Shown here: one piece after another, positions 11,850 through 23,394 of the stretch
Numbering within the stretch: position 1 is the stretch's first letter
How the letters are laid out: the number at the start of each line of letters is the position of its first letter
Assembly: GCA_033977485.1 (NCBI GenBank)
Contig: CM066995.1
Span: 47,677,162 to 47,741,161 of the forward strand
Direction: 5' to 3'
Length of the DNA: 64,000 bases
From: Hydrangea macrophylla
Lineage: Eukaryota > Streptophyta > Magnoliopsida > Cornales > Hydrangeaceae
Position numbers and translations under genes: made by a program
Notes under the pieces: generated by a model
The model's input: the letters and a program-made list of their open reading frames with translations, nothing else
The model's database searches: none
Told to the model about the DNA's origin: nothing

Positions 11850-13187
11850 TGTTAGCCTTAAGGTATATTAAGGCATATTTAATTATGTTTTGATGATGTC
11901 AAATATGCTATGATAATTACATGATTCATATTGATTCATTCTTTGTTATTATCATAGTCATTTTTATGCTCATATACAATCTCATGTATTAATTTTGTAT
12001 CAATGTTTTAACATCGTTGTGTGCATGAGATTTAATTGATGTAGATCAAGATTATAAGGAGCTCAACAAGGATCAAAATTGAAGACTTGAAGATATTTCA
12101 TCCTTGGTTGAAGTCTAGGACCTTCATTGTAAGGCATCTTGATCTCACACTCATAGGGGCTCAAACAAACTCTAAAAGTTAAAGTTTTGGAAATAAATTT
12201 TAAGTGGGTCATATTTAAAGCAATGCCCCAACCAATTGGGAAATATTTAAATGTTGAATCTTATATGGTTGGAAAGGTATTTGAATCTAGTTTCCAAAAC
12301 ATCAAACGGATCGCAAATTCAATTTTTGTAGAGGGAGTTATGGCCATTTTAGTGGAGATGTGTCTGGCTGTCAAACAGGGAGGGGCAGTCGATTGAGGGT
12401 CCGATGCAGTCAACTGAAGTGAGCACAATGCAAACAGAACCCTCTGTAAACACATCTCAGTCGACTGCTTCAAGGCCCAATCGACTGCTTCAAGTCCCAG
12501 TCGACTGAAGTGACCTGGAAGGCAATAACGGCTAGTTTTTAGAGGGGTTTTTAATTACCAAATTTGCCACCAACGGCTATAATCTTCCAAGGCCTATAAA
12601 TACATGTTTTCCCAAGCTATTTGGGGTTGAGATTTTGATTGGAAAACATAGTATTGAATCACACAACTTGTTGATTTTTAATCAATCACATTTGAGCCCT
12701 AGTTGTGTGAGTTTATCAATTTGCTCAAATCTTTCATTTGTATTTCTTGAGAGAGCAAAATTGTAGTGAGCTTTAATTGTATTATCCACTCTAGAGAGAA
12801 AGTTATCACTTTGTATTCAATTCAATTTGTAAAGGTTGAGGGTTAGTAACCCTTGTGGGCAAAGAATAGGTGTTCTTCTTTGGGAGAGATTGAAGGCTCT
12901 TGTAACGGTTTGGTGCACACCCGTAAGTGCTCCGGGAACGGTTTGGTCTACACCCGTGAAGTAGATCGGATTAAAGGAATCCTCAAGAGGTGTTCTTGAG
13001 GGGTGGACGTAGGCCGCGGGGTGCGATTGCCGAACCACTTGAAAAATTGGTTTGCAAGTATCTCTTCCCTTATCTCTTTAGATAATTGTTTGTATTGTGT
13101 TTTAATTTGCTATTAAGTTTTTAAAAGGTTAATTTCCGCTAAAACCTTATTCACCCCCCCTCTAAGGTTTCCACATTTGGGCCAACA
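11850..13187 (+). repeat. 3' LTR of element G
   Basis: 1338 bp, TGTTAG...CCAACA, preceded by the PPT. Bases 11988-13187 match 1-1200. TATA box at 12595-12602; palindrome cluster at 12386-12508. Confidence 0.95.
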
Positions 13188-14340
13188 GAGACTATAGCAC
13201 TAATAGATTCAAGAGCTGATCTTAATTGCATTCAAGAAGGATTAATTCCAACTAAATATTATGTAAACGTCTTAGTTCTACTAATGGTAGTCAAATGCAA
13301 ATTGAATATAAGTTACCCAGTGCACATGTTTGCCAAAACGTTTGTTTTAAAACACCATTTGTTCTTATTAAAAACATGACTGATAAAGTTATTTTAGGAA
13401 TACCATTTTTATGGCTACTTTACCCATTTACTACTAATAATGGTGGATTAACCAATCATGCATGTGGACAAAAAGTGCAGTTTAAATTTCTCACTAAACC
13501 ATTACTTAGAGATTTAAAACAGTTAAAAAAAACCAATCATTTTTTAAAAATAAAAAAATTCTTTACTGTAAAACATTACATCTAAGGTCTTTACAAGAAG
13601 AATTAGATACATAAAAATTGAGAATCAGTTAACCAATAAATCACTTCAAATCAAGATATAAAACATCAAGTCTTGAATCATTAGTAATTTATGTGCAGAC
13701 TTACCTAATGCCTTTTGGCATAGGAAAAGACATATAGTTACCCTTCCGTACGTTAAAGATTTTAATGAATCCAATATCCCTACCAAAGCTAGACCTATTC
13801 AAATGAGTCAAGAAGACATGGAATTATGTAAACAAGAAATTGGTGAATTATTAAATAAAAATATATAGTAATTCGTAAAAGTAAGTCACCCTGGTCTTGC
13901 CCTGCTTTCTATGTTAGAAAAAATGCTGAGTTAGAAAGAGGAACACCAAAGTTAGTTATCAATTATAAACCTCTCAACAAGGTCTTAGAATGGATTAGGT
14001 ACCCTATCCCCAATAAGAGAGATTTAGTCAATAGATTAAACAAAGCTGTTATTTTTAGTAAATTTGATATGAAGAGTGGATTTTGGCAAATCCAACTCCA
14101 TGAAGGTGATAGATATAAGATTGCCTTTACTACCCCATTTGGACACATGAGTCGAATGTAATGCCTTTTGGTCTTAAGAATCCCCTAGTGAATTTCAAAA
14201 TATTATGAATGAAATATTAAACCCATTCAGTCATTTTTCAATTGTCTAGATTGATGATGTCCTTATTTTCTCAAAGTCAATTGATGAACATTGGAAACAT
14301 TTAAATTCATTTTTCAATACCATCTAAGCCAACGGTCTTG
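13188..14340 (+). pseudogene. Endogenous caulimovirid protease-reverse transcriptase fragment
   Basis: Translation in shifting frames gives a pararetroviral aspartic protease region, then the reverse transcriptase fingers and palm. The protease active site reads DSRAD, so the glycine of the Asp-Ser/Thr-Gly triad is lost. The RT contains a VINYKPLNK-like stretch, FDMKSGFWQI and the catalytic IDDVLIFS (14250-14273), with a stop codon directly before it (14247). Frameshifts occur near 13270 and 14150, with a further stop near 13866. RT breaks off near 14340; the thumb and RNase H are absent. The IDD motif and the adjoining movement-protein and capsid blocks point to Caulimoviridae rather than an LTR element. 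Genus not assigned; Petuvirus or Florendovirus relatives are plausible. Not functional. Confidence 0.85.
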
Positions 14341-14594
14341 TTGTCCAAGAGCCAAGACCCCTGTTGGTGTGTTTGTTCTTGTAGTCATTCCCTCTTTCTG
14401 TGTTTTTGATTTTCAAACTCTTTTTCAAAGGATTTTTGCAAAAGACCACCTAGGCTGAGAGGCCACCTGATTAAGATCCTACCAAACAGTAAAGCCTGTA
14501 GAAGGGAGCGTAAGACGAATGTGTAACGGAGGATAAAGGGTATGAGTCTTCTTAGGTATATGTCTGATGGATTTCTTAGATTAAGAATTTTATT
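14341..14594 (+). other. Presumed viral intergenic/leader region
   Basis: This lies between the broken RT and the movement-protein start. It has no ORF and no clear tRNA-Met primer site. The position fits the intergenic region of a circular caulimovirid genome opened or joined here, but the junction may equally be a deletion scar. Confidence 0.45.
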
Positions 14595-15735
14595 TTGATA
14601 AAACCCCTTAAGATGGATAGAATATTTAGATCAAACTCAGCAATAGATTCTAGTTCTAGAATCTCTTATCCCACTCTACCAGATATAGTTAATGAAGAAG
14701 AACATAGGTATGAAGAAGTCAACCAAGATTATAGTGATTGGACATTCCTAAGATTTCCACTAAGAAAATTTACAAGTCAAGTTTTCTTAGTTTTAGAACT
14801 GATTACAATGTTAAAACTATAGAAAAAACCTATAGTATTAACAAAGAACATTGAAAATGTCAACTCCTTAGTAAAGAGTCAATTAGAAAACATAGATCTG
14901 ATAGTTACAACTTCATTAACACAAAATTAATACAAGTTGCAGTTAAACCCCTTAATATTAAAGGAATAAATTCTTCAATTTTATAATGTCTTAGAGATGC
15001 TAGATTTCTAAACTTTATTGCCAGTATGATGGGAGTTATGGAGTCCAATCTTCATGATGGACCAGTTCATTTTAATCGTTTCCCTGATTTTACCTTAAGT
15101 CTTAGTGACCCCACTTGTTAAAAGCCTTAACATTAAATATTAAAACCGCTGGTGAAATCACTAATATGCACAATGGTTCACAAGTTCTCGCTTTAATGTA
15201 TAGAGTTTATTATAAATTCGTTAGAAGTAATCTTAATGTTCATGCTTTAATTAAAAGTCCTAAGAATCAAACTTTACTTATGCAAGGCAGTTCTGAACAT
15301 GCAAATATCCAAATTCCTAAGATTATTCTATGGAAGGATGTAGAGTTACCTAGTTGTTGGATTTTAGAAAATGAAAATGATTCTAGTAATTTCCAAAATA
15401 ATAATATAATCAATTTAGATCATGTACAACAATTCAATGATAGAAAAGTTAGAATCAGTTTTGATGAACAACATGCTAGATTACCTTCTTTAAAAATTAA
15501 GAAGTTTGATTTTAAGTCTTCTAGATCAAGTACATCCTGTATTCCTAATAGGACTACAACAGCTAGAAAAGATAAAGATCTTCTCAGTGAAATTGATACT
15601 AAATTAAAAGGTATTAAGACCACAGTTCAAATTAGTAATCTTTATTACAAAATACCAAGTGAAGATAATTTTCCAAATTCTCCTACTCACACAGATTTTG
15701 AAGGTCCTAGTAAGGATTTTATTTGCTATGAGTAA
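14595..15735 (+). pseudogene. Endogenous caulimovirid movement protein (30K type), broken
   Basis: A start codon at 14613 (M-D-R-I-F-R) opens a frame that fails at 14821. Matching sequence continues with stops and frameshifts to a longer frame at 15115-15735 (AGEITNMHNGSQVLALMYR, then KIILWKDVELPSCWIL). That middle part resembles the core of plant-virus 30K movement proteins, which line plasmodesmata for cell-to-cell spread. The tail after ~15420 is polar and basic. At least one internal stop separates the halves, so no functional protein is expected. The call rests on remembered family resemblance plus position between leader and capsid region. Confidence 0.7.
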
Positions 15736-16940
15736 AGATTTTAAGATTGATATGAAAATGTTAGAAGAAGAATTTAATGCACCCATTAATGATATTTACA
15801 GAGCCAATTATTGGGCTATTTATACTTTACAGGAGAAAAAATCCAATTTAAAAGTCTGGAAATCTTCATGAAGTTTGTAAAAAGAAATATCTATTTCTTT
15901 GATTACCTAGAAAATTATCATGACATGGTAGATCTCACTACTAGAGGAACATGGGTCAAAAACGAAAGTAGTAACCCATCTATTCCTAGGTCTAAAAAAC
16001 CTAAAGATAATAGTAAGCCTAGTAAGACTATAAAAGAATATAGCAAACCCCATAAATCACTCCGTAATAAAAAACCAAAGGACAATAGTGACTTGTCTCA
16101 TTCAAAGCCTAGTAAGTCATCTAAGTCTAAAAAGTCAAAAAGCAAAAGTAGAGAACATAATCATGAAACTAGGAGTAAACCTATAGAACTAACTCATAAG
16201 GATACGGTTGATATAAATCTACAGTTAGATGATAATTACCCATCCCTTAATGAAAACAATAGTGAACAATCTAAGAGCCTAGAACTACCCCCTAGAGATA
16301 TAAAAGAATTCCTGGAAAATAAACCTTTATATGCAGTTAATGTAATCACTACAACCACATGGACCAAAAAGGAAGACAATAGTAAATCTCCTCAGTCAAT
16401 CCACCTTTAGAATCTATAGTCGTTAATCATAAAGGAACAGATATAGCTGCTTCACCCTTTAAATTATCTACTGACACTGAAATAAAAAAAGTCTTAGAAC
16501 AAAATAATTATACTAATCAATGTGTAAGTGTTTTAGGAAAACAGCTAAAAAAACATAGAAACAAAAATAGGAAATCCTAAGTCTTCTATGATAGAAGAAC
16601 CCTTAATCAAATTACCAGAAGTTAAACCTATCAGTACCTCTCTTAAATTAGACACTAGTAAAACTGTTGATAAAATAGAAAAAATCTTAAAAGATATGGA
16701 AAAATCCTTAGGCAAAAGACCTGAAGTTACAGAAGTAGTTGAGGACAGTTTATCCCAAAACCTCAGTACCATTAGTAAAACTGGTATCCCTATTGAAGAA
16801 GATTCAAGTGATAATATAAGTTTAATAGAAGCATAGTTTGCTTAATTAGAATTAAAAGATACCCACTACCCTTACCAAAAATTGGTACTCAAGACCTACA
16901 CCTCCTGACCTCCAATTTGAGGAAAGAAATATTCAAAACA
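15736..16940 (+). pseudogene. Caulimovirid basic linker / capsid N-terminal region, cut by element A
   Basis: Frames 15811-16410 and 16588-16836 are Lys/Ser-rich (for example SKSKKSKSKSREH), then acidic with a short amphipathic stretch (VDKIEKILKDMEKSL). In the viral polyprotein this lies between the movement and capsid domains. Element A inserted at 16941 in what becomes capsid sequence; the capsid text resumes at 57111. Two segments of this block reappear inverted at 57560-57817. Several stops and frameshifts are present. Confidence 0.65.
16936..16940. repeat. TSD of element A, left copy
   Basis: AAACA here versus AAACC at 57111-57115: four of five bases match. One point change after insertion would explain it. 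Confidence 0.75.
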
Positions 16941-18693
16941 TGTAGCAACCTGTATTTTCACGCCCCTGATAATAAATAAGATGTTCTTATTTTTATTTTA
17001 TTACTATATGTTAATTTTAGTTGTGGTATTATTCTAAGTTTAAATAAATATAACTACTCATGTTATTAGTTGTTAATGAAATGCCATTTTATTTTACTGT
17101 TGAGTATTATTTTAATAGTGAAATTATTTCCATAAATAATAATTGTGTTGTTTTATTCTAATTACTTGTCATTAATTTTATGACCCCTTAGTAATTTGAA
17201 TTTTAATAACATTGTTTAGATTGCGCCCTAAGTTTCCCTATAATTTGGGATTAAAACTATTAATGAAATATTAATCGCGTTGTTTATATTTTTCCCTAAT
17301 ATTTATTTGGGATATTTTCCTAGACTACTCGGACCAACGTAACTTGACTAACTAATCAAACTGAACCAAATGGATTAAACTGACTGAGCTGTGTTATTGG
17401 TGATTGGACGCCATCAATCACAAGCTGTAATATTCCTATAATCATAACGTTCATATGATTGAAGCTTGCAACTTGCTTCATTAGTGTTCACACTTACAAT
17501 TTAGTGAACTCACTGATTGTCTATATATTATACACAATTCTTAACACAGTAACACACATTGATTTAAAGCTTAGGCATTACTCTCTCGTTTCACTCTCAC
17601 AGTAGCTCTCAAGCATCCTCCCTCTCTCGGCCATATATATTTAAACACACACACACACACACACACACATTCGAGTTCCAGTTGCTCTCTCCCTCTCTTA
17701 AATCACATACATCCAGTCACTTACATATTCTGGAAAATGGACGAATAGAAAGAAAAAACAGAAATTGAATCATCTCAATGAGCTCTCAAAGCTTCGAACA
17801 GGCCATAGCCTATATTACGAAATTTCCGTCTTTCTTCGGCAAGTTGCGCCGCCTTATCTAAAGACTGGTGAGTCTCTCGAACTCACTTATAATGTAATAT
17901 TAGACATTGCGTACAAGCCTGGGGTATCAATTTTTGAGATATACGTATATTTACATATATATATATATATGTAGCTTTGAAGGTACAAAATTGGTGGTCT
18001 CACCAAACTCAACCAAAATGATTTCTGTAAATTGGGAATGGAAGATTACAATGCCAGTAAACTTAAATTGTAATGGTTGCGACGTACAGTCAAAACAATG
18101 TTTTGACAGCTCTCGATTTTTCATCAAAAAGTAGAGATACATTAGGAATTGGCAAACAAGACATGTATATTCATAATCTATGCGAAAAAATGAAGAGAAT
18201 AATATATTATACTTGCTGTATCGTTCAGACTTATAAAACTCATATATACTCTACAATTGTACAATCCTGGAGAAGAAGACGACCCATGACCTGTCCCAAA
18301 ACATACCTAGGACCGGTCCCGCCTCTCTGTGACAGAATGATCTGTCTGACTTAGCAGTTTTTCCCAATTTCACTGAATAGTGCTTTCACTGCATGTTAAT
18401 TCCATTCATGTTCTCCCTTCCATTTATTTTTTTACTTAAGTCATTAATGTAATTAACAAAATACCCCCCATTTGGATTCAATAAAAATACTTTTAAAAAT
18501 CAATTCCTCATAGATAAAAAGTCAACTTTTCCTCCGAAGACAAAATTACCAAATTTTGCAAAGTTTATGATATTGGACCATTATTTTTACTATGTTCACT
18601 TCCTTTTAAAAATTCTTAAAAATCATATTCGATATATGGGGATAAAGATGAACTATTTGCGGGACTTTTAAACTCTTTAATAAAAAATCTTAT
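16941..18693 (+). repeat. 5' LTR of A, first part (before B insertion)
   Basis: Matches 53856 to about 55715 of the 3' LTR. Contains an (AC)n run (~17647-17670) and a (TA)n run (~17951-17970). It has a single GGACCGGTCCC word (18309) where the 3' LTR has an array about 77 bp longer. Ends with the B target CTTAT (18689-18693). Confidence 0.92.
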
Positions 18694-20327
18694 TGATTCG
18701 TGGTGAAAAGTGCATATTTATAGTGTATTACGTGGTATTTTATGCATACTTTTATCCCCAAAGTTCCTACATTTAGGTGCATTCTAATAACAATGTTCTT
18801 TTTATTGTGTTAATGCTAAACCATATGTTTTTGCATTGTTTTATAGGTATTAGGATGTAATTCGATGAAGTAGAGCTAAAGAAAGTGATTCTGGTGGATA
18901 GAACAACGCAAGCATCTGGGAAAATGCCAATTTTTGACAATGAAGAATTCAGATTTGGAAGATTTTCCCAGAGATATAAAATGTAGATCTTTGAGTTATG
19001 GTCTCGTGGCCGCAAACGGGAGGTCAATCCGAGATCCGAGTGAAAAGTTATGGCCATTCTCCCATCGGTGCGCAGAGCTGTCAAAATCAGAGAAGTTCAA
19101 GCGATTGAGTAGAGTTCAATCGATCGAACCTTCGATCGATCGAACTAAGCTCGATCGATCGAACTTTATATTCATCCAAAAGTTGCGTAAACTCTGCGGG
19201 AACCCTATATATAAGCCTTTTTGACGCCAGACGAAGGGAGGACGCTCCAGAACGCGAAAAACAGCAGTTTAGGGTAGTTTTAGGGTTAGATTAGGAGTAG
19301 ATTAGGTTAGATTCATCTTTTTCTTCCTCTTTTTCATTGGTTTATTCAAGATTATTGAAGATTCAAGTTGGTTTCATGATTATTATAAGTTTATTTCAGA
19401 TTATTTACAGGTTTTTCTATTCCTTTTCTTTATTTGATTGTTCATGAATCTAATAGTTATGATTGTTTGGTTTTACTATTTCTGTATTAGTTTAATCATG
19501 TTTCCGTAGTTTAGACGTTGGGAATATGTGATGAAACATTGATTCCCAACCTCTGCCATGCAATCTTTATAAACCTTGGGCTCGATCGATCGAAGGTATT
19601 TCGATCGATCGAACCACATCCATAGTCAAGCGATCGAAGACATTTCGATCGATTGAAGGATGATGCAGTCCGATTGATCGAGAGCGCTTCGATCGATCGA
19701 ACCTGCAGAATCTTGAGATGATTCTTCTAAGTATTCCATGACTTTTTGTTTTAGAAATTTGTCATCAAATTGTCCCTATAAGCTCAGTTTGTCACAACAA
19801 TTTTTAGAACTTAAAGCCTTAAGGCTATTTTCTTCAATGACTTTTGAAAACCACTTTGAATGCTAACACCATTTAGAGTGCAAGTAATTACCATTGTTTT
19901 AAACCGTCTTCCATGTATTTTAAATCAACTGTGATGATGTAGTCCCGGTCATGAAAGGACTATTGATTCTTTATCTTTAGAAAAATACGGAATACTGAAA
20001 AGGAATGAACTCCATAGAACATTAATGAGTATGCATGGTAGAAGGTTAGGATCAATGTGGATTCACGTATTTCCAACACCTTTAGTTTATTTATTTAATT
20101 AGTTATGTTTCTATAAGTTTTAGTTTATTATTTAGTTTAATTTAATTAATTAGGATTCGTAGAATCTCCACCCATATATTAATATTTTCATTTTCTTTAG
20201 GTTGTAGCTTAGTAAATATTCTTCCTATTCCTTCCCTGTGGGATCGACCTGGACTTATCCAGTATTACTTGCACGATCACCTACACTTGGGTGTTGCACA
20301 ATAGCGCACAACTATTTAGTCGTGTCA
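18694..20327 (+). repeat. LTR of element B, copy 1 (now solo)
   Basis: 1634 bp, TGATTC...GTGTCA, flanked on both sides by CTTAT (18689-18693 and 20328-20332). TTCGATCGATCGAA-type word clusters at 19117-19174 and 19581-19701; the first is ~30 bp upstream of the TATA box TATATATAA (19206-19214). A TGTGGGATCGACCT box is at about 20238. Directly after the TSD comes A LTR sequence, not B leader, so this copy is structurally a solo LTR. Confidence 0.92.
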
Positions 20328-21716
20328 CTTATTTTTGACTATACTTAGCGGTTTTTGCCATTTTGGGTCAATGGTTGACTTTTTTGAACTAAGTTGTTTT
20401 AATTCGTAATAATTATATTTTTATTAACTCTGATACTTTATATGAGAATAGGAATCCGTCACTCTGATTTCCATTTGTAGTGATCAAGATATAAATAGAT
20501 TTGTTGCCATATTAAAGAAAAATAGAAACCGCTCTGATACCTCTATAAAGAAAACTCGAAAAGAAAGATCTAAGTCATATCACTATGATACCTTTATAGG
20601 AAAATATATGTAGAGAGAACAAGTCATTCGCCCGCTCTGATACCTTTACATAACGAGAAAATGAATAAGTTACATATTTGCATAATCGAATTGGCATGTT
20701 TGAAAGGGGTCGTCTGGCCAGCATATATGTTGTGAGAAGTGAGTAAAGGGAAAATGTCTCGGGACGAGTAACCTTAATTATCCCAGGCCGCTTTTGATAT
20801 GGTTAGTTAATTAAGAAGGGTTGAGCCCAAGCCGCTTGAGATACGGTAGGCCAGTCAGAGTCTTGTGATAGCCTTAATTATTCCAGACCGCTACAGATAC
20901 AATAGATTAATTAAGAGGGCTGAGCCCAGGCCATTTTTGATACAGTAGGTTAGTCTTGTGGTAGCTTTAATTATTCCAGGCCGCTTTAGATACAGTAGAT
21001 TAATTAATGCATTCCACCGGTTATTATTGTAACCTTGAATGTCGAGGTACGTCCAGGCCGCCCTAAATATGACAAACATATCGATAGACCTTCTAAATTA
21101 ATGGCATTGTGCTGGATGTTTCTAGGTGGACCGAATGAGTCAAGAGATTGTGATCGAGATAAAAGAGTCAGTAAGATGAGATGGTTTCATTGTTCATGCA
21201 CGGTCTTAAATATTCATTACTCAAACTGTTATTAATGATTATCATGTGATGACTAGAATAATGGATTAACTGTACTCTAAGATACTGAACATTTATAATA
21301 ATTGTTAATGTACTTTTATAAACATTGCTTGCGTGTTCGTTATACTCACTCGTTTCATTAGCTGATGACTTTATTTTGTCCTAGACATCCAAAATGTTCA
21401 AGAAATTGTTATGCAAGACAATATGATTATGCCAGCTAGAGAAGCCTGTAGCGTTACTTTTATAATTTAATAAAGTTGTGATAAGGATATGGATAATGTT
21501 TTTAATTTGAAGAAGGCGGGTTGTGCCTTAAGGATATTTTATTTAAGGACATTGTAATATTATTTGAAGTTGTAATATGTTTAATATTATCTTCCCTGTT
21601 GCTTTAGATACTCTGTTTTCTGGTACATGTTATGCTAAGTACAGAACAAGCGATCCATCACCTGTCCTGACCTACGGGTCCAAAACGGAAATGAAATATT
21701 TTTCTTATTTTGCTAC
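20328..21716 (+). repeat. Duplicate of the A 5' LTR tail
   Basis: CTTAT plus bases 20333-21716 repeat 27021-28404 at equal length. It stops 14 bp short of the A LTR end and switches directly to B internal sequence. It includes degenerate tandem repeats built on CCAGGCCGCTT...GATAC (20771-21010) and GCTCTGATACC words (20531 and 20634). Confidence 0.92.
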
Positions 21717-21723
21717 AAACATC

Positions 21724-23394
21724 ATGAATATGTACACGTTAGGTAATGAAAACAATCCCCCAAGTTGGCAAGCACCCACATATGACGCGCATTATCAACC
21801 TGAGTGCTACCAACCACCACAATGGGGAAATGATAGTGGTAGTCCCCCGAATTATCAAACATATCAAGAACCTCTATATAGAGAGTTCTATCAACCGCAA
21901 TGGGGCTATAACCAAAATGATAATATAGGATATAGTAGTAGTTCCCATGATTACCAAACGTACCAAGACTTTGCCTTTGGTGAGTCTTATCCACAAACAC
22001 AATGGGAAGGGGACTATTACCAACAACAATGGGGCGAAACTTCATATAGTAATAATGGGGAGAATAACCAAGTTGAAGATAATGGTATGTTAAAATTGTT
22101 GCTTAGTGAAATGAAAAGGCTAGATAGAGCACTTGATAAATTAGAAACTAGATATCAACAAGCATATGCTAGCCAACCTTTAGAAGACTATACCAATCCT
22201 TCAACACTACAATCTAAATTTCAAGACATTAACAATGGAATGGAAATAGAGGACTATGATGGGTTTATACCAAATGAGGTTAACAACTCACTTGCTAAAG
22301 TGGTAACCCACCAAGAACTCCAAAACCAAACCATTGAGCATGAAGTTGTAGAACCATCTTCTCCTCAATATACAACCCCAAACATCAACTCCTTCACTAC
22401 CTTGATAAAATTGCACAATCTCTTTATCCAAAGCAGTTCAATAGATGACACATATAGTGAGGAGAGTTACACAGATGAGACTGAGGTTTTTACAGATAAT
22501 GAGAGTTTAGAGGATTGCACGCAACAAGGAAAGGAGGAGTTACCTATTGACTCTACCCATACCTTTGATAGTGATCCTAGGGAGGGCATAATTGAAAAAT
22601 CTAAATCCTATTTAGATTCATGTGATATTCATGAACCCTCACCTCTTTCGGCCGAAGAGGTGGTGTCACCAAGTTGCCCATCACCTATCCTCTCTATCAA
22701 TCACAGCTCTCATCCTGAGTGTGAAAATCATGTGTACCCCATTAATGAACAAATAGAATGTGTTGTGGAAGAGGATGGTAAGGATTCTAGCACATGTATT
22801 TCGCAAAATTTTATTTTTCAAAATTCTTTGAGAGATGACTTAGACACTTTCGAGCCCACATTAGATGATTTTAAACTTTAACAAGAAGCTAGTAATCTTC
22901 TAGACTGCTTAACCTTCTTGAGTAATCATGATATTGAGGCCCAAATAGATAGCTTCATCCAAGTCCAGTCCAAAACTATTTACATAGAACAGAAATCCCA
23001 TTCATATGATCATATCTCCATAGATTCTGTTTTAATACAAGAGGAGGGTAAAGAAGATTCATTAGAACATCACTTAGACCCTGCCCCTTTTATTGAACCA
23101 TGGCCTCCGCCTATTTTTGATAATATAAAAATAGAGGCTGTTATAGAAAATACCAACACCAAAGATCTTTCCTTGAGTATAATTCCTAAAAAGTGTGGTA
23201 TTCCTCTTATAACTATGCCCAACAAATTTGGAAGCCATAGGTTTTGCATCATCTCCTCTGACCTCGAGCCTGACATTAGTTGGGGGGAGTTGCATTTTTA
23301 TGAGGATCCCAACGTTCTTCTCATTGTTAAATTATTTCATTGGGAGGATCCTAAAAAATTCCGGTTATTACTTTATGATAAAAATCTTGATTAA
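21724..23394 (+). pseudogene. Element B ORF: Gln/Tyr/Trp-rich low-complexity protein, function unknown
   Basis: ATG at 21724. One in-frame stop (22879-22881) interrupts an otherwise open frame of ~556 codons. Residues ~10-115 are rich in Gln, Tyr, Asn and Pro with recurring QWG motifs every ~25 residues (YQPPQWGND, YQPQWGYNQ, YQQQWGET), a prion-like composition. Next is a short predicted coiled coil (MLKLLLSEMKRLDRALDKL), then a long acidic Ser/Glu-rich part without recognisable domains. No zinc knuckle, protease or RT. Its place after the LTR suggests a diverged Gag-like protein of a non-autonomous Athila-related element, but no family was recognised. An upstream open frame from 21577 is A LTR sequence fused by the duplication, not part of this gene. 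Confidence 0.5.

Larger units (their letters stand above)
1..13187 (+). mobile_element. Element G: gag-only Ty1/Copia LTR retrotransposon (5' end outside window)
   Basis: Two direct LTR copies (1-1200, truncated by the window edge, and 11850-13187) flank an initiator-Met-type primer site, a Copia gag and a purine tract. No protease, integrase, RT or RNase H is present: once nested element E (2421-10874) is removed, the internal region is only about 2.2 kb. This fits a non-autonomous gag-bearing LTR element that would depend on pol proteins supplied in trans. The 3' LTR ends in CCAACA and begins TGTTAG, giving TGTT...AACA ends. The 5 bp after it (GAGAC, 13188-13192) lie in caulimovirid protease sequence, so G probably inserted into that viral block; the matching 5' TSD copy is outside the window. 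Confidence 0.9.

Noticed and set aside
13188..13192. GAGAC next to G is identical to the TSD of E
   Set aside because: Probably coincidence: E is flanked by its own pair at 2416 and 10875, and G by a different site in viral sequence.
20531..20541. tRNA-Met gene
   Set aside because: Only the 3' terminal word matches; no cloverleaf can be formed from the flanks.
21577..22881. Single 434-codon gene
   Set aside because: A chimera: the first ~49 codons are A LTR sequence fused at the 21716 junction to the B ORF.
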